NCBI RefSeq assembly: GCF_020852455.1
Contig: NZ_JADZAT010000017.1
Coordinates: 1 to 64,000, forward strand
Reading direction: 5' to 3'
DNA from: Novosphingobium sp.
GTDB taxonomy: Bacteria > Pseudomonadota > Alphaproteobacteria > Sphingomonadales > Sphingomonadaceae
Length of the DNA stretch: 64,000 nucleotides
A program made the translations under genes and the position numbers. The first letter of the stretch is position 1; the number at the start of each line of letters is the position of its first letter. Positions 54,685 through 61,866 of this stretch are shown piece after piece. The notes below the pieces were generated by a model that saw nothing but the letters and a program-made list of their open reading frames with translations, had not been told where the DNA came from and did not search any database.

Positions 54685-55533
54685 CTAGTTGTCCGGATCG
54701 CCGGGAACCGGCGGAAACTTTCCGTCCTGCCAGTCACGGGTCCACTGGCGGATCCGCTCGGGCGAGGATGAAACGAAATTCCACCAGATGTAGCGCGGCG
54801 TGTAAAGCGGCTCTCCGCCCAGCAGCATCACCCGCCCGCCATGATCGGAGGTCAGTCGCAACTGGTCGCCCGCGTCCAGCAGGTTGAGGTCATAGGGGCG
54901 CAAGGGCTGGCCATCCAGGCTCGCCCCGCCGTTGACCAGCATCACCGCGCGTTCGGTGGCATCGGGGTTGATCGGGATTTCCCCGCCCGGCTCCAGCGCG
55001 ATATCGGCATAGATCGTTGGCGCATGGCAGGTGGTTGCGGCGCGCATCCCCCACAGCGTTCCCATGATCACGGTGGCGCGGGCCCCGCGCTCCTCGATCA
55101 CCGGCAGATCGGCAACCTGTTCGAAGGCCGGGTGCATGTCTTCCAGTTCGTCGGGCAAGGCCAGCCAGGTCTGTATGCCCCAGACCCGCTGGCGCTGGCC
55201 GTGCAGGTCTTCGGGGCTGCGTTCGGAATGGGTGATGCCCTTGCCGGCGGTCATCAGATTGACCTGCCCCGGGCGGATCAGCGCGCTGGTGCCCAGGCTG
55301 TCACGGTGGTGGATCGCGCCGTCGAACAGCCAGGTCACCGTGGACAGGCCGGCGTGCGGATGCGGGGTGATCGCCATGCCTGATCCGGCGATAAATTCGG
55401 CCGGGCCGAACTGGTCAACGAAGATAAACGGCCCGACCATGCCCACCCCCGGTGCGGGCAGGGCGCGGCGCACGTACATCCCGCCAAGGTCATGCTGGAC
55501 TGGTGTGACCGTGCGCAGGATCGCGCCGCTCAT
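54685..55533 (-). CDS. Pirin family protein
   Basis: A protein of 282 residues. Bicupin with the pirin signature MAITPHPHAGLSTVTWLFDG, whose His residues bind a metal, and GKGITHSER. Some bacterial pirins act as quercetinases, others modulate enzymes; the role here is unknown. The start overlaps the bolA stop (ATGA). Confidence 0.9.
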   Translation of the reverse strand: MSGAILRTVTPVQHDLGGMYVRRALPAPGVGMVGPFIFVDQFGPAEFIAGSGMAITPHPHAGLSTVTWLFDGAIHHRDSLGTSALIRPGQVNLMTAGKGITHSERSPEDLHGQRQRVWGIQTWLALPDELEDMHPAFEQVADLPVIEERGARATVIMGTLWGMRAATTCHAPTIYADIALEPGGEIPINPDATERAVMLVNGGASLDGQPLRPYDLNLLDAGDQLRLTSDHGGRVMLLGGEPLYTPRYIWWNFVSSSPERIRQWTRDWQDGKFPPVPGDPDN

Positions 55534-55802
55534 TCGCCCGGGGCCCGCGCCTTGACCGCCAGGGCGTGGACCCGCTGGCCCGGGATGTCGCCCAGCGCGC
55601 GGTTGACCATGCGCTGGCGTTCCAGCCGCGAAACCCCGGTAAAGGCCGCGCTTTCGATCTCGACCGTGAAGTGGCTTTCGCCCGATCCGTCATCGCCGGC
55701 ATGGCCGTGGTGGCGGGCACTGTCGTTGATCACGGCCAGGCTGGTTGGGGCGAAGGCGGCGCGAAGCAGCGCTTCGATTTCAGAGGCGATTGTTCCGGTC
55801 AT
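55530..55802 (-). CDS. bolA: BolA family protein
   Basis: A protein of 90 residues. The BolA fold shows as LAVINDSARHHGHAGDDGSG, then SHFTVEIESAAFTGVSRLERQRMVN and the C-terminal VHALAVKARAPGE. BolA proteins work with monothiol glutaredoxins in iron-sulfur and iron control and can bind DNA. The start at 55802 follows GAAGGGAAGG; a longer frame to 55940 is rejected. First gene of the bolA–pirin–SDR–hydrolase–ltrA operon, divergent from the J-domain gene. Confidence 0.9.
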   Translation of the reverse strand: MTGTIASEIEALLRAAFAPTSLAVINDSARHHGHAGDDGSGESHFTVEIESAAFTGVSRLERQRMVNRALGDIPGQRVHALAVKARAPGE

Positions 55803-55840
55803 GCCTTCCCTTCTAGCCGAACTGGCGGCATGGGGAAGCG

Positions 55841-56419
55841 GTGAAGCAGGATCGATTTCATGGCCGGGTGCGGGATGCGCGGCGCCCCTGCGAATGGCCG
55901 GGCTGCCCCGCGCCGGGGGAGTTTCGCGCGCCTGGTTCAAACGGCGCCAGTTTTGATGGGCCGGGCCAATACCGCTGGTTCTGCCTCGATCATGTCCGCG
56001 AATTCAACGCCGGCTACGACTGGTTCGAGGGGATGAGCGCCGAAGAGATCATGGCCGCGCAGAACCCGATCCACGGCTGGGACCGGCAGACGCGGGCCTT
56101 TTCGCCCACCGCCGGGATCGATGCCGCGCCGCGCTGGGCCGATTTCAAGGATCCCTTGGAAGCGATCAGCGGCCGGGCGCGGGCCCGGCGTCCGGTCAGC
56201 CGCGCCGATGGCAAGGTGTTCACCCCCGACGAACGCCGCGCGCTCGAAGTGCTGGGACTGGAGATTGAGGCCGACCGCAAGGCGCTGCGCAAGCGCTACA
56301 GCGAACTGGTCCACGCGCTGCATCCCGATCGCAACGGCGGTGACCGATCGAGCGAAAAGCGGCTGCAGGCGGTGGTCGAGGCCTACCAGCTGCTCAGGAA
56401 GGCCGCGGCGTTCGCCTGA
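55841..56419 (+). CDS. J-domain (DnaJ-like) protein
   Basis: A protein of 192 residues. The N-terminus has a zinc-like Cys/His set (CEWPGCPAPGEF, WFCLDHVREFN). A C-terminal J domain has the HPD motif in LVHALHPDRNGG, with preceding helix DRKALRKRYSE and following RLQAVVEAYQLLRKA. It probably stimulates an Hsp70 for particular clients. The GTG at 55841 is used. In alphaproteobacteria this gene usually sits next to bolA on one side and cobS on the other; cobS is 7 kb away here. Its end overlaps the convergent membrane-protein gene by 26 bases. Confidence 0.87.
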   Translation: MKQDRFHGRVRDARRPCEWPGCPAPGEFRAPGSNGASFDGPGQYRWFCLDHVREFNAGYDWFEGMSAEEIMAAQNPIHGWDRQTRAFSPTAGIDAAPRWADFKDPLEAISGRARARRPVSRADGKVFTPDERRALEVLGLEIEADRKALRKRYSELVHALHPDRNGGDRSSEKRLQAVVEAYQLLRKAAAFA

Positions 56420-56849
56420 CCAGGTAGAAGATCGGCAGGCCAACGAAGAACACGTGCGGGAACAGGCCGAGCGCCAGCTTGACCCGGTCCGGGTTAGGGA
56501 AGGGCGCGCCGAAGCGCAGGTGGAGCACGATCCCGTACATCACCGCGTAGAGGATCAGGCCATAGAGCGTGCCGGCCTTCCACGGCGCGACTTCGCCCAG
56601 CATGGTCTGCCGCGCCAGCCAGATCCCCACTGCGATCATCACGGCCATGATTGCGAAGTGGACGGCAAGGCCGGTGAGGCTACCGGCCAGGCCCCAGCCA
56701 TCGGCGCCTGCACCAAACGGCCCGGCAGCGACCCCGCGCCACATCGCGGCGACATCGCCGTTGCCGCGCAGCAGCGTCAGTGCGCTGGCGTAGAGTGCGT
56801 CAAGCGTGCCGCACAGCAGCCACAGCTGCATGAACAGCCGACGCAACAT
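56394..56849 (-). CDS. Small four-helix membrane protein (YagU/DUF1440-like)
   Basis: A protein of 151 residues with four hydrophobic segments (for example GLAVHFAIMAVMIAVGIWLA and LYGLILYAVMYGIVLHLRFG). The FPNPDRVKLALGLFPHVFFV segment near the end resembles YagU-like inner-membrane proteins; the assignment is tentative. One base after the SRPBCC gene; last gene of the tetR operon. Function unknown. Confidence 0.7.
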   Translation of the reverse strand: MLRRLFMQLWLLCGTLDALYASALTLLRGNGDVAAMWRGVAAGPFGAGADGWGLAGSLTGLAVHFAIMAVMIAVGIWLARQTMLGEVAPWKAGTLYGLILYAVMYGIVLHLRFGAPFPNPDRVKLALGLFPHVFFVGLPIFYLVRRTPRPS

Positions 56850-56850
56850 C

Positions 56851-57291
56851 TCAGCCTGCCTCGCACAGCGCCTTGAACTGGTCGGCCATGATCCCCCAGC
56901 CTTCGTCGAAACCCATTTCGCGATGGTGCGCCATCGTTTCGGGTGTCCAGTGTCGGGCGCGGCCCGTATAGCGCGTGCCGGTGCCTTCGGGTGCGATTTC
57001 CCAGATGCCCAGCATGAAGGGGCCTGCGGGCTGCAAATCGCCCTCGATCGCGTCCGTCACGGCGATCCGGCGGCCTTCGTCCCATGCCAGGATAAACCCG
57101 GGATGCTCGTTCTTTTCTCCGTTGGGGCCATGCATCGTGGTGTGGGTCTTGCCACCCGGCTTGCGCTCACCCCAGTTGACCTCGGCCCGCCACGGCTTCG
57201 GGCACCACCACTCGTTGGTGCGCTCGGTCATCACCTGCCAGACTTTGTCCGGTGCGGCATCGATCAGGCGGGTAACGGAAAGCTCGTACAT
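56851..57291 (-). CDS. SRPBCC family protein (AHSA1/polyketide-cyclase-like)
   Basis: A protein of 146 residues. Fold marks: SVTRLIDAAPDKVWQVMTER, WWCPKPWRAEVNWGERKPGG and the long C-terminal helix MGFDEGWGIMADQFKALCE typical of AHSA1-like proteins. They bind hydrophobic ligands; substrate unknown. The start at 57291 follows AGAGAGGA; a longer frame to 57570 is rejected. Ninth gene of the tetR operon. Confidence 0.83.
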   Translation of the reverse strand: MYELSVTRLIDAAPDKVWQVMTERTNEWWCPKPWRAEVNWGERKPGGKTHTTMHGPNGEKNEHPGFILAWDEGRRIAVTDAIEGDLQPAGPFMLGIWEIAPEGTGTRYTGRARHWTPETMAHHREMGFDEGWGIMADQFKALCEAG

Positions 57292-57304
57292 TCTTGGTCC
57301 TCTC

Positions 57305-57952
57305 TCAATCCCGGTCTGGCGCGCCGAGCGGGAAGAATTGACGATAGGGCCTGGCATCTTCGACGCAACGCGAAACTGCCGGCAGCGCCAGCAGGTGCGC
57401 GCGCCAGGCCTTGAGGCGCGGGTAGTGATCGGGGATCGGACAGACCCAGTCGGCATAGAACAGGCTGGGCGCAGCGGCGCATTCGACCAGGCTGATCGCC
57501 TCCGGCTGGCCATAGCCGGCCAGCCAGTGATCGATCCAGGCATAAGACCGATCAAGCCGCATCTCGACATCGGTGCGGGTGGCGGCGGACAGCGTGCCGG
57601 TGCGGATCGCTTCGGCCACGCTTTCCTGCATGATCGCCATCACATAGTTGTCGAACACCCGGTCCCACATCCGCACCTGCACCGCCTCGGCGGGATCGGC
57701 GGGCAGCAGCGGGGCCGGGCCGGGGTGATGGAGATGGAGGTGTTCGACGATCGCGGTCGCCTCGAACACCACTGCCTCACCATCGACCAGCACCGGGAAC
57801 TTGCCCTGCGGACTGGCAGCGGCGACGAACTTGGTGTGCACTTCGGCATCCGGGCCGAGTTCGGCAAATTCGAACGCGGTCCCATTGGCATAGAGCGCGA
57901 TCAGTACCTTCCAGGTGTAGCTGGAAAAGGGGTGGCCATAGAGCCTGAGCAT
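57305..57952 (-). CDS. Glutathione S-transferase family protein
   Basis: A protein of 215 residues. Thioredoxin-like N-domain with LRLYGHPFSSYTWKVLIALY and the cis-Pro/Glu region QGKFPVLVDGEAVVFEATAI, then a helical C-domain. It is likely to conjugate or bind electrophiles with glutathione. The start at 57952 gives the usual GST N-terminus. Four bases downstream of the PhnB-like gene. Confidence 0.87.
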   Translation of the reverse strand: MLRLYGHPFSSYTWKVLIALYANGTAFEFAELGPDAEVHTKFVAAASPQGKFPVLVDGEAVVFEATAIVEHLHLHHPGPAPLLPADPAEAVQVRMWDRVFDNYVMAIMQESVAEAIRTGTLSAATRTDVEMRLDRSYAWIDHWLAGYGQPEAISLVECAAAPSLFYADWVCPIPDHYPRLKAWRAHLLALPAVSRCVEDARPYRQFFPLGAPDRD

Positions 57953-57956
57953 GACG

Positions 57957-58433
57957 TTAGCCCGCCATCGCTGCTTCGATCGCGGCAATGTCGATCTTCT
58001 TCATCGTCATCATCGCCTCGAACGCGCGCTTCTGTGCGGCAGGATCAGGGTGCGACATCCAGCGGGTCAGCGCGTGCGGGGTGATCTGCCAGCTGATCCC
58101 CCACCTGTCCTTGCACCAGCCGAACATGCTTTCCGCGCCGCCATCCGCGACGATCGCATTCCACAGCCGGTCGGTTTCGGCCTGGTCATCGGTGTGGACC
58201 TGAATCGAGAAGGCCTCGCTGTGCTTGAACATCGGCCCGCCGTTGAGCAGGATCGCGGGCATCCCCAGCAGCGTCATTTCAACCACCAGCACCGCGCCTT
58301 CACTGGTCGATGGGTTGCTGGCCGGAGCGCGATTGACCTTGCCGATCGCGGTTTCGGGAAAGGTCGCGGCATAAAAGGCGGCGGCCGCTTCTGCCGCCCC
58401 ATCATACCACAGGCACAGGGTCGCCTTGCTCAT
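57957..58433 (-). CDS. VOC-superfamily protein, PhnB-like
   Basis: A protein of 158 residues. PhnB/3-demethylubiquinone-methyltransferase-like VOC fold: CLWYDGAAEAAAAFYAATFP, FSIQVHTDDQAETDRLWNAI and GWCKDRWGISWQITPHAL. No function is known for this subfamily. The start overlaps the upstream GST stop (ATGA). Confidence 0.87.
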   Translation of the reverse strand: MSKATLCLWYDGAAEAAAAFYAATFPETAIGKVNRAPASNPSTSEGAVLVVEMTLLGMPAILLNGGPMFKHSEAFSIQVHTDDQAETDRLWNAIVADGGAESMFGWCKDRWGISWQITPHALTRWMSHPDPAAQKRAFEAMMTMKKIDIAAIEAAMAG

Positions 58434-59056
58434 TTCCGTTGCTCTTGGATCAGGGCGTTGTCGATGCTTTTGGCGGCCTTGTAGGCATCGCGTGCCTGCA
58501 GCCGTTCGGTATAGGCAACAAACGCCGGGCGCGGGGGAATTGATCCGAAAGTCAGCCCCCAGTCGATCTGGCTGCCGACATAGACGTCGGCCATGGTGAA
58601 CCGCTCGCCGCAGGTGAAGGCATGGTCCGAGAAATGGCCTTCCAAAGCATCGAGGACCCGCTCGTAGCTGCCAAAGCCGACCATGCCCTGCCGGTCGGCG
58701 GGCACTTCCCAGCCCATCGAGCGGCCGACCACCGCTTGCTCGACCGGCCCGGCAGCGAAGAACAACCAGCGGTAATAGTCCGCAGCCTCGTCCTCCAGCG
58801 GGGCAAGGCCGGCCTCTGGGTGGACATGGCCAAGATAGGCGCAGATCGCCGCGCATTCGGTCACCACCCGTTCACCGCCGGGGGTGTGGTGGACGATTGT
58901 CGGTACCTTGCCCATCGGATTGGCCGCCAGCAGCGCTGCGGGCTTGTCGGCCCAGTCAACCAGCACCTGATCGTAATCGGCGCCCGCTTCGTGCAGGGCC
59001 CAGCGCGCGATCTGGCCGCGGCTCATCGGATTGGTGAAGAAGGTGTAGGCAGCCAT
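58430..59056 (-). CDS. Glutathione S-transferase family protein
   Basis: A protein of 208 residues. N-domain with TNPMSRGQIARWALHEAG and NPMGKVPTIVHH, C-domain ending PAFVAYTERLQARDAYKAAK. The sequence differs much from the GST at 57305, so they are not recent copies. 70 bases downstream of the VOC gene and overlapping the PhnB-like gene by four bases. Confidence 0.88.
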   Translation of the reverse strand: MAAYTFFTNPMSRGQIARWALHEAGADYDQVLVDWADKPAALLAANPMGKVPTIVHHTPGGERVVTECAAICAYLGHVHPEAGLAPLEDEAADYYRWLFFAAGPVEQAVVGRSMGWEVPADRQGMVGFGSYERVLDALEGHFSDHAFTCGERFTMADVYVGSQIDWGLTFGSIPPRPAFVAYTERLQARDAYKAAKSIDNALIQEQRK

Positions 59057-59126
59057 GGATCAACTCCGCATGCAAAATGGAACAAATGTTGAACATGCGC
59101 TTTGCGTCAGGCCTGGTCAAGCCTTG

Positions 59127-59912
59127 CTAACGCGGGCCTACCAGACTGAACAAGGCGCCCTGCGGATCGACGCCCTGCACGACCCACAGTGGCCCCGGAA
59201 CCTCATGCGGGCCGTTGACGATCTGACCGCCGGCAGCCTCGATCCGGCCTTTCGCGGCCTCGATCCCGTCAACCCAGAAATAGTGGCACCACAGCGGCGC
59301 GGGCACCGCTTCGGGCCTGGCCATGATCGCGCCGACCATCACCCCGTCATGGGCGATGAACTGGTATGTGCCCATCGGGCCCATGTCCATCGGATCGGGC
59401 AGGGTCCAGCCGAACTGGCCGGTGTAGAACCCGATCGCGTTCTGCTGGTTGCCGGCCAGCAGCTCGTTCCAGCCGCAATGGCCGGGGTTGGGCAGGGCGG
59501 CAAAGCTCGTGCTCTCGCCGCCGCCGGGGGTCGGGGTCGGGGTCATGACATAGAACGGCGCACCGCAGCAGTCGGCCATCATGGCGATGCGGCCGGCCAT
59601 CTGCACGTCTCGGGCTGGCATCAGCACCTTGCCGCCCGACGCCTCGATCGCGGCAACGCTGGCATCGACATCATCGACCCCGACATAGCCCAGCCAGCAG
59701 GGCCGTGCGCCGTTGGCGGTCATGTCGCCGGTCAATTCCAGCACCCCGCCGATCATCGCGCCATCAGCGGCGGTGATGAAGCCGTAACCGTTGGTTTCGG
59801 GCGTGCCGGCGGCCATCGACCAGCCGACCACCGCGTCATAGAAGGCCTTTGCCCCCGCCACGTCGGGGGTCATCAGTTCATACCAGATCCAGCTGCCTTG
59901 CAGGGTGGCCAT
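59127..59912 (-). CDS. Two-domain VOC family protein (glyoxalase/bleomycin-resistance-like)
   Basis: A protein of 261 residues made of two VOC modules. First: WIWYELMTPDVAGAKAFYDA; second: GHCGWNELLAGNQQNAIGFY, ending WVVQGVDPQGALFSLVGP. Related to the CFP-30-like/27 kDa antigen glyoxalase group. Probably metal-dependent or a binding protein for toxic small molecules; substrate unknown. Confidence 0.87.
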   Translation of the reverse strand: MATLQGSWIWYELMTPDVAGAKAFYDAVVGWSMAAGTPETNGYGFITAADGAMIGGVLELTGDMTANGARPCWLGYVGVDDVDASVAAIEASGGKVLMPARDVQMAGRIAMMADCCGAPFYVMTPTPTPGGGESTSFAALPNPGHCGWNELLAGNQQNAIGFYTGQFGWTLPDPMDMGPMGTYQFIAHDGVMVGAIMARPEAVPAPLWCHYFWVDGIEAAKGRIEAAGGQIVNGPHEVPGPLWVVQGVDPQGALFSLVGPR

Positions 59913-59921
59913 CGGTCTATC

Positions 59922-60293
59922 CTATTTCTCGAGGTGCACGACGGGACGGAACCCGCCGAAAATCATGCGCTTGCCGTTAAACGGGACCGGGTTCTTGTCC
60001 TGGTCCATCCGCGGGTCAGGATTGTCCGGCTCCATCATCCTGGCCATGGCCGCGTCGCGCGTTTCCTTGTCGGGCCATTCGACCCAGGCGAAAACCACGT
60101 CCTCATCGGGTTCTGCCTTTACCGCCATGCGAAAGTCGGTGACCGTGCCGTCCGGCACCTCATCGGCCCAGCACTCCAGAATGCGGGTCGCGCCGAGTTC
60201 GATGAACATCGAATCGGTGTAGTTGGCGAATTCGATGAAGCGCTGTTTGTTGCCCTTGGGAACGGGCAGGACAAACCCGTCAACATAACTCAT
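59922..60293 (-). CDS. DUF1428 family protein (YbaA-like)
   Basis: A protein of 123 residues. DUF1428 signature: MSYVDGFVLPVPKGNKQRFI, ECWADEVPDGTVTDF and the end GKRMIFGGFRPVV. Dimeric ferredoxin-like fold; function unknown. It often occurs next to VOC and SRPBCC genes. Nine bases upstream of the two-domain VOC gene. Confidence 0.88.
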   Translation of the reverse strand: MSYVDGFVLPVPKGNKQRFIEFANYTDSMFIELGATRILECWADEVPDGTVTDFRMAVKAEPDEDVVFAWVEWPDKETRDAAMARMMEPDNPDPRMDQDKNPVPFNGKRMIFGGFRPVVHLEK

Positions 60294-60306
60294 TGTCTTC
60301 TCCCGA

Positions 60307-60696
60307 TCACAACAGGCGCTCAAGCACACCCTTACGTTTGACGATATTCTTGTAATCCCACTGGATTTCGCGTGACTTTTGGAGCCAGCGGCGCAGGTCT
60401 TCGATCTCGATTTCTCCGGCATGCCCGAATCGCGCCTCGGCAGCCTTGAACTTGCCCTCTGGCTTGAGATCTGGCTCGGAAAAATCCTGCCCACTCCAGA
60501 ACAAGAGGCGCACATCACCCTTCAGTTTCGAATACCCGACAATCGGATTCCCGGCCAGGAACCAGACAGGGTGGGCATGCCAGACTTTGCCTTCGGCATC
60601 GGGCAGCGCGGCTTCGATCTCGGCCCGCAGGGCTTCGCAGATTGCCTGATCTACAGTAGTCAGACTGCGATGGTAGGCGACGATCGGGTCGGTCAC
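60307..60696 (-). CDS. DUF1801 family protein
   Basis: A protein of 129 residues. DUF1801 marks: the central VWHAHPVWFLAGNPIVGYSK and the following VRLLFWSGQDF. The fold resembles frataxin-like YdhG; iron binding is possible but unproven. Two bases after the VOC gene and 13 before DUF1428. Confidence 0.85.
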   Translation of the reverse strand: MTDPIVAYHRSLTTVDQAICEALRAEIEAALPDAEGKVWHAHPVWFLAGNPIVGYSKLKGDVRLLFWSGQDFSEPDLKPEGKFKAAEARFGHAGEIEIEDLRRWLQKSREIQWDYKNIVKRKGVLERLL

Positions 60697-60698
60697 GG

Positions 60699-61136
60699 TC
60701 AGGCGCTCGCTTCCGAAATTTGCGCATCGCCCGCAGCCACCGCCGGATCCATCCAGAACGGTTCCCAGATGTGGCCGTCTGGATCGGCGATCGTGCGCTG
60801 GTACATGAAGCCGTGATCTTCAGGCGGATTGACATCGGCCCTGCCGCCAGCGGCCGCGCCAGCCTCGACCAGTCGGGTTACTTCAGCCCTGTCATCGCAG
60901 GCAAGCGCCAGCGAAACCTCGCTGGATCCCGGCGGGCAGATCGGCCGCGAGGTAAAGCTGCTCCACTTGGCGTGGGTCAACAGCATGACATAGATCGCAT
61001 CAGACCAGACCATGCAGGCGCCGTTCTCGTCAGAGAACTTCGGATTGTTGGTGAAACCCAGCGCGGCATAGAACCGCATTGCCCGTGGCAGGTTCGCCAC
61101 CGGCAGGTTCACGAATATCATGCGGCTCACGGCCAT
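60699..61136 (-). CDS. VOC family protein
   Basis: A protein of 145 residues. Single VOC module with FVNLPVANLPRAMRFYAALG, the Ser/Glu-bearing SSEVSLALACDD and DPDGHIWEPFWMDP, whose Glu is the usual metal ligand. Function unknown in detail. Second gene of the tetR operon, 14 bases after the regulator. Confidence 0.88.
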   Translation of the reverse strand: MAVSRMIFVNLPVANLPRAMRFYAALGFTNNPKFSDENGACMVWSDAIYVMLLTHAKWSSFTSRPICPPGSSEVSLALACDDRAEVTRLVEAGAAAGGRADVNPPEDHGFMYQRTIADPDGHIWEPFWMDPAVAAGDAQISEASA

Positions 61137-61150
61137 TCTCCCAATTTGTT

Positions 61151-61780
61151 TTAATTCAGTGGTTTAAGAAGAATTTCGAAATATCGGCGCAAGTGGCCAA
61201 GCTCTTCGCGGGCGGTCTCGGCTGCGCTTTCGCCACCTTCGGTCTTGGCCAGTATGAAGGTGCCCTGGAGAACCGCCTGAACATGCCGGGCCAGGCTGGC
61301 GGCTGTCACGCCCTTTGCGCCGCTGCGGGCAAGGGCTGCGGCCAGGTCCTGTTCCAGTGCGGCGGCGTTGCCCATAATGCTGGCCTGGCAGGCAGCGCGG
61401 ATCGGATCGCTGGTCAGGAACGCTTCCTGCACCATGGTCCCGGCAACGCAGCTGAAGCTTTCGACCGGTCCCGCCAGCAGGGCGATTCTGAGGTCGATGT
61501 AGCCCAGCACCCGGTCGAGCGGATCGGGCAGGTGATGGAACGGCGCGCTGGCAAAAAATGCGCCGGTGCTGGCCGACCAGTACTGCGCCAGCGCCACACC
61601 CAGCGCCTCCTTCGACTCAAAGTGGTGAAAGAACGCCCCCTTGGTGACCCCGGCCCGGGCGCACAGCTGATCCACCGACGTAGCCGAAAATCCCTGTTTT
61701 CGAACCAGATAGACCCCGGCTTCGAGCAGCTTGTCACGCGCTGAAACCGGCGCCGGGCGGAAGGGCTGATTCGGGATCAT
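61151..61780 (-). CDS. TetR family transcriptional regulator
   Basis: A protein of 209 residues. The HTH is in FSATSVDQLCARAGVTKGAF followed by FHHFESKEALGVALAQYW; the C-domain has the family's GTMVQEAFLTSDPIRAAC. The ATG at 61780 is chosen because the promoter and a 26-base palindrome occupy 61787–61816; the upstream ATGs at 61792 and 61816 lie in the operator. Its gene is first in a ten-gene operon, so it probably represses all of it. The effector may be an electrophile or other toxic compound. Confidence 0.9.
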   Translation of the reverse strand: MIPNQPFRPAPVSARDKLLEAGVYLVRKQGFSATSVDQLCARAGVTKGAFFHHFESKEALGVALAQYWSASTGAFFASAPFHHLPDPLDRVLGYIDLRIALLAGPVESFSCVAGTMVQEAFLTSDPIRAACQASIMGNAAALEQDLAAALARSGAKGVTAASLARHVQAVLQGTFILAKTEGGESAAETAREELGHLRRYFEILLKPLN

Positions 61781-61786
61781 GCCCAA

Positions 61787-61816
61787 CAACATACCGACCG
61801 GTTGGTATGTTGACAA
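61787..61816 (-). promoter_or_regulatory. tetR promoter with overlapping palindromic operator
   Basis: On the minus strand TTGTCA (61816–61811), a 17-base spacer and TATGTT (61793–61788) form a promoter. The palindrome 61787–61812, half-site CAACATACC, centre ACCGGT, has one mismatched pair and covers the stretch from -35 to -10. Such a site would block RNA polymerase when bound by a TetR dimer. The -10 box ends seven bases before the ATG, so the mRNA may be leaderless. Confidence 0.75.
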
Positions 61817-61866
61817 GATCGGCGCGCGTTAACGCCTAATTGTCCTTGGCGGACTATGATCGATCC

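Noticed and set aside
59055..60341. 428-codon plus-strand frame opposite the VOC and DUF1428 genes
   Set aside because: No family resemblance; the minus-strand genes have clear domain motifs and operon spacing.
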